Positions 1 to 6,269 of a DNA stretch of 6,653 nt are shown in pieces (position 1 is the first letter of the stretch; every line of letters starts with the position of its first letter). The stretch is from Fidelibacterota bacterium. GTDB lineage: Bacteria > Fidelibacterota > UBA8477 > JABMPR01. The position numbers and the translations under genes were made by a program. The stretch is from the NCBI GenBank assembly GCA_030595455.1, contig JAUVDF010000055.1, positions 1-6,653 of the forward strand, read 5' to 3'. The notes beneath the pieces are model-generated. The model searched no databases. It saw only the letters and a program-made list of their open reading frames with translations, and had not been told where the DNA came from.

Positions 1-983
1 AGAGAAGCACCAGCCAGACGCGAGTTACTTGAAACCATCGCTTCTACGAGAATATTCTCATTATCTGCCAATTCATTGTCATCCATTTTGATATCAGTTA
101 GGAGCAATACCTTTTGCTCAGAACGAAATTGCTGAAGCTTATCTACAGAACACTTAACCAGAAGAATATCATCATCATGCAGGACAATATTTCGTAGGTT
201 AGTGGTAATATGCTTACCGCCACGGATAATTTCCAGAACCGTGAGCTCGTAGGCAGCCCCCAGATTCAAATCGAGAAACTTTTTTCCAACTAGGGGAGAA
301 GCATCAGTCAGCTTTACTTCCGTGAGATAAGTCCCCATATGATATTTTTGAGTGAGACCAGATACAGGCACTCGGGATGGCAGGATCCATTTTTGAGCCA
401 GTAGTATATACGCCAAAGTCACTACAACTAAAATGATTCCCAGTTTACTTAGTTCGAAGACACCAATATAATAGCCAGCCTCGCTGGCAATATCATTTAC
501 GATGAGATTAGTTGATGTACCAATCACTGTACAGGTACCACCAACGATGGCTGCAAATGACAGGGGCATCATGATCTTTGAAGCACTGATCTTTAGCCGA
601 CGAGACAATTCAGTCGCCACCGGGATGAGAATCGCTACAGTTGCCGTGTTATTAATAAAAGCTGAAAATATGGATACTGAGAGCAGGAAAAGGGTGGTTA
701 CAGCCCAGTTGTGACCACGTCCATTATTCTCCAGCCAAACTGTAAAAACGCGGATAAAGCCCGTTTTTGTAAAAGCATGGCTAAGCACGAACATCGCACC
801 AATGGTTATCACTGCCTTGTTGGCAAACCCTGCGATCGCTTGATCCTTGTCAATCAACCCACTAAGCAGGAGTGCAGCAAGCACCAGTAAAGACGTGACC
901 TCTATTGGAAACCATTCACGAATAAATGCGATCAGCGAAAGGAATAGGATAGCAAAAAATATGAGCGTCTGTGTGTCTGGCAT
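1..983 (-). CDS. SLC13/DASS-family permease with TrkA-C domains, downstream tandem copy (C-terminus beyond window edge)
   Basis: Inner-membrane anion permease of the SLC13 (divalent anion:Na+ symporter-like) type. The substrate, which could be sulfate, a dicarboxylate or another anion, cannot be read from sequence. The frame is open from the ATG at 983 to the window edge (327 codons). It begins MPDTQTLIFF and has a hydrophobic N-terminal half with the motif NNTATVAILIPV (the first SNT-like substrate/sodium loop of this family) followed by VIGTSTNLIV. After about residue 205 comes a soluble part with one complete TrkA-C/RCK_C-like domain (about 220-287) and the start of a second. The second membrane half lies outside the window. 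The start is secure because an in-frame TGA lies upstream with no other start codon between. By hand count the protein is about 80% identical to its neighbour encoded at 1140-2918, from which it is separated by 156 bp. No Shine-Dalgarno is seen. The family call is confident and the substrate is unknown. Confidence 0.9.
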   Translation of the reverse strand, partial: MPDTQTLIFFAILFLSLIAFIREWFPIEVTSLLVLAALLLSGLIDKDQAIAGFANKAVITIGAMFVLSHAFTKTGFIRVFTVWLENNGRGHNWAVTTLFLLSVSIFSAFINNTATVAILIPVATELSRRLKISASKIMMPLSFAAIVGGTCTVIGTSTNLIVNDIASEAGYYIGVFELSKLGIILVVVTLAYILLAQKWILPSRVPVSGLTQKYHMGTYLTEVKLTDASPLVGKKFLDLNLGAAYELTVLEIIRGGKHITTNLRNIVLHDDDILLVKCSVDKLQQFRSEQKVLLLTDIKMDDNELADNENILVEAMVSSNSRLAGAS

Positions 984-1048
984 GATCGGGCATTTTAGAA
1001 CTCAATGCCTGGAAATGCAAAGGGAAGCTTGTGAAACTTTCATCGACC

Positions 1049-1072
1049 AATCCATGATTGAAATCATGGGTT
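1049..1072. repeat. REP-like palindrome 1 between the tandem permease genes
   Basis: An imperfect 24-nt palindrome. The arms on the plus strand are AATCCATGATT and AATCATGGGTT, 11 nt each with one mismatch and a 2-nt centre. Read on the minus strand, the tetranucleotide GTAG (1077-1074) sits two bases 5' of the AACCC arm. That layout resembles REP elements and the hairpin ends recognised by IS200/IS605-type or RAYT Y1 transposases. No transposase lies in the window. There is no T-tract, so it is not an intrinsic terminator. The palindrome is seen directly and the REP assignment is inference. Confidence 0.6.
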
Positions 1073-1099
1073 TCTACTTGTTATATGATACGATCAGGC

Positions 1100-1123
1100 A
1101 ACCCACGATTTTAATCGTGGGTT
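1100..1123. repeat. REP-like palindrome 2 at the 3' end of the complete permease gene
   Basis: A perfect 24-nt palindrome with arms AACCCACGATT and AATCGTGGGTT (11 nt each, 2-nt centre). It differs from palindrome 1 by only a few mostly compensating changes and starts 51 bp from it. It lies 16 nt beyond the stop codon of the permease gene ending at 1140, so it would form a stable hairpin in the 3' untranslated part of that mRNA. It lacks a following U-run in either direction, so termination is unlikely. mRNA 3'-end protection or mere mobile-repeat origin is more plausible. A degenerate CTAT replaces GTAG at its minus-strand 5' foot. Confidence 0.6.
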
Positions 1124-1139
1124 ATAGAATCCTCAAAAA

Positions 1140-2918
1140 TTAAAGCGGCCATAAAATGGGAATAAGGATCACTGCAATTATACCTAGTATAATATGTAGC
1201 GGTATTCCTGCCCGCATGAAATCAGTGTATCTGTAGCCACCTGGGCTTAATACCATGGTATTGGTTTGATAACCATTGGGGGTCATGAATGAAAGGGAAG
1301 CAGCGAACATGATTGTCATGATAAAGGGCATGGGGCTTAAGCCTAAAATACTGGCTGACTCTATGGCAAGGGGTGTCATTATAATGGCGGTAGCTGTATT
1401 CGATAAAAATGAGGTCATAAGCATGGTCAGGAAAAAGATAATGGCGATTAAGCCAACATCACCATAGTGACCACTGGAGTAGGTAATCAGGTTTTCGATT
1501 CTTTCTGCTAGCTGAATTGTCTCCATGGCATCACCCATGGGGATAAAGGCGGCAATCATAAAAATAACGGTCCAATTTATCGACTTGTACGCTTCCTGTG
1601 CCTGTACAATGCCCAAAGCCATTACCAGAATAGCGCCTAGCAGGCTGGCTTTCATGATTGACATGACATCAAAGGCTGCAAATAAAACGACTATAGGGAT
1701 GATAGCGACTGCTAGCCACCAATATTTTATTTTATGCAAGCTATGATCTAATTCATCTAGCACAATAAAGTTAGGATCGGTTTTTAGTCCTGCCATGCGC
1801 GTCCGCGAACCGAATATTAGCAGTGTATCAAACTGTTTTAGTTGAATATGAGCAATTTTCTTTCGTACGATCTCTTTATAGCGCCGCACTGCAAGTACAA
1901 ATAAGCCATAGCGTCTCCGGAAATCAGCTTCCATGAGGGAGGAGCCTGCCAACCGAGAGTTTGGTGATATCATCGCTTCAATCAGAATATTCTCATTATC
2001 TGCAATCTCTTTGTCATCCATCTTTATATCGGTGAGCAGTAGAACTTTTTGCTCACTTTTAAATACTTGTAGCTTTTCGACAGCACATTGTACCAACAGG
2101 ACATCTTCTGCCTTTAAAGCGATATTGCGCATATTGGTAGTGATGGGCTTGCCTTTGCGGATAATCTGTAATACCGTCAAATCGTATGTGACACCCAGAT
2201 TCCCTTCCAGAAAGTTTTTTCCTACCAGGGGAGAAGCCTCAGTCAACACTACTTCAGTCAGATAGGTACCCATGTGGTACTTCTTGGTTAACCCTGAAAC
2301 CGGTACTCGTGATGGCAGAATCCATTTTTGGGCGATTAGGAGATATGCCAGAGTGGCTGCCAGTAGGATCAATCCTAGTTTACTTAATTCAAAAACACCA
2401 ATACGATATCCAGCATCACTTGCCATTTCATTGACGATCAGGTTGGTCGAGGTCCCGATAACGGTACAGGTTCCGCCCACAATAGCGGCAAAAGAAAGGG
2501 GCATCATGATCTTGGAGGCACTGACCTTGAGACGCTGGGCCAGATCTCTGGCAACTGGAATAAGGATAGCAACCGTTGCCGTATTATTGATAAATGCTGA
2601 GAAGATGCTTACTGATATGAGGAAAAGGGTGGTGGTGGCCCAGTTACGCCCACGTCCATTATTCTCTAACCACACAGTGAAAACAGTGATAAAGCCGGTT
2701 TTAGAAAATGCATGACTCAGGATGAACATGGCACCTATGGTAATCACTGCTTTATTTGAGAAACCGGCAATGGCCTGCTCTGTGGTAATCAGATCAGTTA
2801 AAAGCAGGGCTGCCAGGACAAGGAGGGAAGTAACTTCAATGGGAAACCAATCCCTGACGAAAGCAATAATCGAAATCACCAAAATGGTAAAAAACATGAT
2901 TGTTTGCATATCTAACAT
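1140..2918 (-). CDS. SLC13/DASS-family permease with two central TrkA-C domains (complete copy)
   Basis: A complete 592-residue inner-membrane anion permease. The positions below are for this start. The N-terminal membrane half (about 5-200) carries NNTATVAILIPV (111-122) and VIGTSTNLIV (153-162). Two soluble RCK_C/TrkA-C-like domains follow (about 220-287 and 311-379). The C-terminal membrane half (about 396-592) carries the second signature SNTATAIIMTPLA (506-518) and MTPNGYQTNTMV (545-556). Paired SNT/NNT loops in two inverted halves are the substrate and sodium site of DASS transporters such as VcINDY. Inserted TrkA-C domains are typical of the bacterial sulfate/anion subgroup and suggest ligand or nucleotide gating. 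The substrate is unassigned. In-frame ATGs at 2942 and 2939 would add eight residues. I prefer 2918 because coding similarity to the downstream paralogue begins exactly there. The gene is divergent from uvrB and is probably co-transcribed with the second copy across a 156-bp gap. Confidence 0.93.
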   Translation of the reverse strand: MLDMQTIMFFTILVISIIAFVRDWFPIEVTSLLVLAALLLTDLITTEQAIAGFSNKAVITIGAMFILSHAFSKTGFITVFTVWLENNGRGRNWATTTLFLISVSIFSAFINNTATVAILIPVARDLAQRLKVSASKIMMPLSFAAIVGGTCTVIGTSTNLIVNEMASDAGYRIGVFELSKLGLILLAATLAYLLIAQKWILPSRVPVSGLTKKYHMGTYLTEVVLTEASPLVGKNFLEGNLGVTYDLTVLQIIRKGKPITTNMRNIALKAEDVLLVQCAVEKLQVFKSEQKVLLLTDIKMDDKEIADNENILIEAMISPNSRLAGSSLMEADFRRRYGLFVLAVRRYKEIVRKKIAHIQLKQFDTLLIFGSRTRMAGLKTDPNFIVLDELDHSLHKIKYWWLAVAIIPIVVLFAAFDVMSIMKASLLGAILVMALGIVQAQEAYKSINWTVIFMIAAFIPMGDAMETIQLAERIENLITYSSGHYGDVGLIAIIFFLTMLMTSFLSNTATAIIMTPLAIESASILGLSPMPFIMTIMFAASLSFMTPNGYQTNTMVLSPGGYRYTDFMRAGIPLHIILGIIAVILIPILWPL

Positions 2919-3041
2919 GATTGTAGATACGTTAGGCATCATTTTAGCGAATTCAAATGGAAGCTTTACACTTTTTAAATTTTTTGTAAAAATTGTTAAT
3001 CACTGTTGATTATACGTCATATCTGTATATTTTACGTCATT
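2919..3041. promoter_or_regulatory. Divergent intergenic region carrying permease and uvrB promoters
   Basis: This 123-bp stretch is very AT-rich and separates the two outward-reading transcription units, so it must hold their promoters. Rightward, TATATT at 3026-3031 is the best -10-like hexamer, but no good -35 lies at proper distance. A start site about 7 nt downstream would leave almost no leader before the uvrB ATG. Leftward, TTTACA followed 17 nt later by TAAAGC is a weak sigma-70-like match. No CTGT-N8-ACAG or GAAC-N4-GTTC LexA box is visible, nor a TGGC-N8-TTGC sigma-54 site. The region is certain to be regulatory by position, while the individual boxes are tentative. Confidence 0.5.
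3013..3040. repeat. Direct repeat TACGTCAT x2, 20-bp period, just before uvrB
   Basis: TACGTCAT occurs at 3013-3020 and again at 3033-3040, exactly 20 bp apart, about two helical turns. Similarity extends slightly upstream (TTATACGTCAT versus TTTTACGTCAT). The second copy ends one base before the uvrB ATG and the two flank the TATATT -10-like hexamer. The position suggests an operator for a dimeric DNA-binding protein. It could also be chance in an AT-rich region. Confidence 0.35.
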
Positions 3042-5033
3042 ATGGCAGAGTTTAAGCTAAAAACAGACTACTCACCCCAGGGAGATCAACCCGAAGCGAT
3101 TGCTGAGTTAATTTCCGGTATTAATGATGGGGCTCCCTTTCAAACCCTGCTAGGTGTTACTGGTAGTGGTAAAACCTACACAGTGGCTAATGTTATACAA
3201 TCTGTTGGCAAGCCCACGTTGATTGTTTCTCATAATAAAACGCTGGCTGCTCAGCTGTATGGTGAGTTCAAGACCTTCTTCCCAGACAATGCAGTTGAGT
3301 ACTTTATCTCATATTACGATTATTACCAACCTGAAGCCTATTTGCCGGTTACGGACACCTTTATTGAAAAAGACATGTCCATGAATGAGGAAATTGACAA
3401 GCTGCGTTTAAAAGCCACCAGTGCCTTGCTGTCACGGCGAGATGTGATTGTGGTTGCTTCAGTGTCTTGTATCTATGGCCTGGGAGATCCTCAGGAGTAT
3501 AAAAAGTCGCTTGTCATCATTAAAAAGGGCGGCAAGTATAACCAGCGTGATATCATGCGTAAGCTGGTGGACATTTATTACGAGCGCAACGATGTAAAGT
3601 TTATCCGGGGTAAATTTCGCGTAAGAGGAGATGTACTTGAAATATTTCCGGCTTATAATGAACATGCCATTCGGATTGAATTCTGGGGGAATGAAGTTAC
3701 AGGTATCATGACGGTGGATCCTTTGACTGGCGAAATTGTCTCAGAAGATGAAGTTGGAGTCATCTATCCCGCGCGCCATTTTGTGACCTCAGATGAACAC
3801 ATTCACAAAGCCTTAGCAAAAATAGAAACCGAACTTCAAGAACAAGTTCAGGACTTCAGACAACACGGGCAACTCCTTGAAGCTCAGCGGATTGAGCAAC
3901 GTACAAAGTTTGATATGGAGATGTTGAGAGAGGTGGGTCACTGCACTGGGATCGAAAATTACAGCCGGCATTTAACCGGTCGCAAACCTGGCGAACGACC
4001 TTTTACCCTGCTCGATTTCTTCCCCGATGATTTTCTACTGATCATTGATGAGTCACATGTCACATTGCCTCAGTTCAGAGGCATGTACAATGGTGATTAT
4101 TCACGCAAAAGAAATCTGGTTGACTATGGTTTCCGTTTGCCTTCAGCTTTGGATAACCGCCCCTTAAAGATTACTGAATTTGAAGATTCGATGAATCAGG
4201 TCATTTTTACCACAGCAACACCATCTGATTATGAGCTGGAAAAATCTGCAGGCGTCGTGGTTGAGCAAGTTATCAGACCCACCGGTTTACTGGACCCGGA
4301 GATCGATGTCCGACCCAGTGAGGGCCAGATTGATGATCTGATGGAAGAGATAAATAAGTGCGTTGAGCGGAAGGAGCGTGTTTTAGTAGTAACCCTGACC
4401 AAACGCATGTCTGAAGATCTTACTGAATATTTGACCAACTATCATCTTAAAGTTCGCTATTTACACTCAGAAATCCAAAGTATTCAGCGTATCGCCATAT
4501 TGAGGGATTTACGATTAGGGGAATTCGATGTTTTGGTGGGGATTAACCTCTTGCGTGAAGGTCTAGACCTGCCTGAGGTATCTCTGGTTGCTATCATCGA
4601 TGCTGACAAAGAAGGTTTCCTACGTAGTAAGACATCCCTGATGCAGATTGCCGGTAGAGCTGCCCGTCACGCCCGGGGTAAAGTTATTCTGTATGCTGAT
4701 AAAGTCACAGACAGTATGCGTTACCTGATGAATACAACTGATGAGCGTCGTCAGAGGCAGCAGGAATTCAATACAGAAAATGGTATTGTACCGGAAACTA
4801 TCTATAAAACCAAAGAAGAGATAATGGGCATCACAAGCGTAGCCGATGCAATGCAGAGCAAGGAAGATGCTATCAGAGAAAGTCTAAAGAAATATGATAC
4901 AGATTATGAATCAGGGGCATTGCTAGACTTAATGCGCATCGACATGCTGGGCGCTGCCGAGGGGCTTGATTTTGAAAAGGCAGCCATGATTAGAGATGAG
5001 ATCAAAAAACTTGAAAGAGAAATCAAAAGATAG
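3042..5033 (+). CDS. uvrB: UvrABC excinuclease subunit B
   Basis: UvrB is the damage-verifying helicase-like subunit of bacterial nucleotide excision repair. It is loaded by UvrA, opens DNA around the lesion with its beta-hairpin and recruits UvrC. The 663-residue product is near the usual length (E. coli 673). It begins MAEFKLKTDYSPQGDQPEAI, the standard family N-terminus. The Walker A GVTGSGKT is at 38-45. The aromatic beta-hairpin YYDYYQPEAYLP is at about 91-102. The Walker B is LLIIDESH, and GLDLPEVSLVAIIDADKEGF and QIAGRAAR are helicase motifs V and VI. The C-terminal UVR motif (LDFEKAAMIRDEIKKLE) that contacts UvrC is intact. ATG 3042 is chosen over an in-frame TTG at 3006 because the 12-residue extension is not family-like. 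No clear ribosome-binding site precedes it. It is the first gene of the rightward cluster, and its stop lies 3 nt before the regulator gene. No SOS box is visible, so LexA control is not evident. Confidence 0.98.
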   Translation: MAEFKLKTDYSPQGDQPEAIAELISGINDGAPFQTLLGVTGSGKTYTVANVIQSVGKPTLIVSHNKTLAAQLYGEFKTFFPDNAVEYFISYYDYYQPEAYLPVTDTFIEKDMSMNEEIDKLRLKATSALLSRRDVIVVASVSCIYGLGDPQEYKKSLVIIKKGGKYNQRDIMRKLVDIYYERNDVKFIRGKFRVRGDVLEIFPAYNEHAIRIEFWGNEVTGIMTVDPLTGEIVSEDEVGVIYPARHFVTSDEHIHKALAKIETELQEQVQDFRQHGQLLEAQRIEQRTKFDMEMLREVGHCTGIENYSRHLTGRKPGERPFTLLDFFPDDFLLIIDESHVTLPQFRGMYNGDYSRKRNLVDYGFRLPSALDNRPLKITEFEDSMNQVIFTTATPSDYELEKSAGVVVEQVIRPTGLLDPEIDVRPSEGQIDDLMEEINKCVERKERVLVVTLTKRMSEDLTEYLTNYHLKVRYLHSEIQSIQRIAILRDLRLGEFDVLVGINLLREGLDLPEVSLVAIIDADKEGFLRSKTSLMQIAGRAARHARGKVILYADKVTDSMRYLMNTTDERRQRQQEFNTENGIVPETIYKTKEEIMGITSVADAMQSKEDAIRESLKKYDTDYESGALLDLMRIDMLGAAEGLDFEKAAMIRDEIKKLEREIKR

Positions 5034-5036
5034 CGA

Positions 5037-6269
5037 ATGGGTGCAATGATGTATTTTGAAGAAAATCGCAATGATACCTTACAGAAGAAATTTGGCATTC
5101 TGGGGAAGTCAGCCCATGTACAAAGTATGCTGGAGACCATTGAACAGGTAGCTCCCACAGATATTTCAGTCTTGATTGCCGGTGAAAGTGGCTCCGGTAA
5201 AGAATTGGTTGCCCTGGCTTTGCATAAACACTCTAAACGAGCCCATAAGCCCTTCATTATTGTTAATTGTGGTGCCATTCCGGCTGGAATTATTGAAAGT
5301 GAACTGTTCGGCCATAAGAAAGGCGCCTTTACGGGGGCCCAGAGCGATCGAAAAGGTTATTTTCAGTCAGCTGACGGCGGGACAATATTTCTGGATGAGA
5401 TTGGTGAAACCCCTCTGGAGACACAGGTAAAACTCCTGCGTGTGCTTGAGCAGGGTGAATTTTTCCCGGTTGGGTCTTCATCAAGCGTAAAAGTGGATGT
5501 CCGTGTCGTAGCAGCCTCAAATCGTAATCTTGAGAAAGAAGTCGATGTAGGGACCTTCCGGAAAGATCTATTCTACCGGCTGAAGGCCATTACCATCATG
5601 GTTCCATCGCTAGGCGATCGAAAAGAAGATATCCCCATACTGGCCAATAAGTTTGCCAATGATTGTGCCATCCGTAATCAAATTATTTTCAAGGGATTTT
5701 CTGAAGGGGCTTATCAGATAATGAGTCAACATCGTTGGCCCGGTAATATTAGAGAGCTCAAGAACTTTATTGAGAGCATGGTAATTCTCGAAAAGGGTGG
5801 GGTCATAAAGACCGATGCTATCTATCGCTATCTAAATGCTGAATCCACCCCAACTGAGATGAATCCCTTGTTACCGGTCAAGCTCGATCGTAATGTTGAT
5901 CAGGCGGAACGGGAATTGATTCTGCAACAGCTCTTTATGCTCAGACGTGAAATCAATGAGATGAAAGAGCTTATATCACATGGTATTCAAGCACGTCCTG
6001 CAGCTGAAGATTCCCCAGATGAGTATCAGCCAGCGCTTGAAGTGTTACCGGATGACCAGGATCAAGATGTAAGCAATGGTGATACTGGACCAATAATTAA
6101 CCCCAATATGATGGGATCATTGACAGCATCACAGGTTGAAAGAGAATTGATTCTACGTAGCTTGCAGCGCTTCAACTTTAATAAGCGGAAGACAGCCCAG
6201 GCACTGGAAATGGCTGAGAGAACCCTCTATAGGAAGATTAAAGAGTATGGTATTGCACAAGAGAATTAG
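5037..6269 (+). CDS. Sigma-54-dependent AAA+ transcriptional activator, Fis-type HTH, no sensory domain
   Basis: A cytoplasmic bacterial enhancer-binding protein that uses ATP hydrolysis to open sigma-54 RNA polymerase promoters. The 410 residues hold the central AAA+ domain (about 20-250) with Walker A GESGSGKE (49-56), the sigma-54-contacting GAFTGA loop (96-101), Walker B TIFLDEIGE (116-124), sensor I ASNRN (160-164), arginine-finger segment FRKDLFYRL (174-182) and sensor II WPGNIREL (234-241). A linker (about 268-360) contains a helical, coiled-coil-like stretch and an acidic low-complexity part. It is followed by a Fis/HTH_8 DNA-binding domain (about 366-405, NKRKTAQALEMAERTLYRKI). Only about 20 residues precede the AAA+ core, so no receiver, GAF or PAS domain is present and activity may be set by expression or a partner protein. 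The gene starts 3 nt after uvrB, with further in-frame ATGs at 5046 and 5049, and is followed by an lptE-like gene, so envelope genes are plausible targets. That target is inference. Confidence 0.95.
   Translation: MGAMMYFEENRNDTLQKKFGILGKSAHVQSMLETIEQVAPTDISVLIAGESGSGKELVALALHKHSKRAHKPFIIVNCGAIPAGIIESELFGHKKGAFTGAQSDRKGYFQSADGGTIFLDEIGETPLETQVKLLRVLEQGEFFPVGSSSSVKVDVRVVAASNRNLEKEVDVGTFRKDLFYRLKAITIMVPSLGDRKEDIPILANKFANDCAIRNQIIFKGFSEGAYQIMSQHRWPGNIRELKNFIESMVILEKGGVIKTDAIYRYLNAESTPTEMNPLLPVKLDRNVDQAERELILQQLFMLRREINEMKELISHGIQARPAAEDSPDEYQPALEVLPDDQDQDVSNGDTGPIINPNMMGSLTASQVERELILRSLQRFNFNKRKTAQALEMAERTLYRKIKEYGIAQEN

Noticed and set aside
502..714. Plus-strand open frame opposite the downstream permease copy
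   Set aside because: It lies antisense within the strongly supported SLC13 gene. A similar frame at 2272-2715 exists only because the two permease genes are paralogous.
1100..1123. Intrinsic terminator for the complete permease gene
   Set aside because: The hairpin is strong but is followed by GCCTG on the minus strand, and no T-tract follows in either direction.
1049..1123. CRISPR array from two repeats with a 27-nt spacer
   Set aside because: Only two units exist, they are imperfect copies of each other, both are fully palindromic, and no cas gene is nearby.
847..1143. Plus-strand 98-codon frame spanning the permease intergenic gap
   Set aside because: It covers the 5' end of the minus-strand permease and both palindromes, has no recognisable protein features and no family resemblance, and is best explained as a chance frame.
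2728..2745. TGGCACCTATGGTAATC as a sigma-54 promoter
   Set aside because: The GG half matches, but the required TTGC half at the right spacing is absent, and it lies inside the permease coding sequence.
1..2918. Assembly duplication of one permease gene
   Set aside because: The copies differ at about 20% of residues and at many silent positions, and the intergenic palindromes are unique to one junction.
3006..3041. Upstream TTG start for uvrB
   Set aside because: The added 12 residues are not part of any UvrB N-terminus I know and lie in the promoter-like AT-rich region. ATG 3042 gives the canonical start.
4904..5278. Minus-strand frame across the uvrB/regulator junction
   Set aside because: It is antisense to the conserved UVR motif and the Walker A region of two firmly identified genes.
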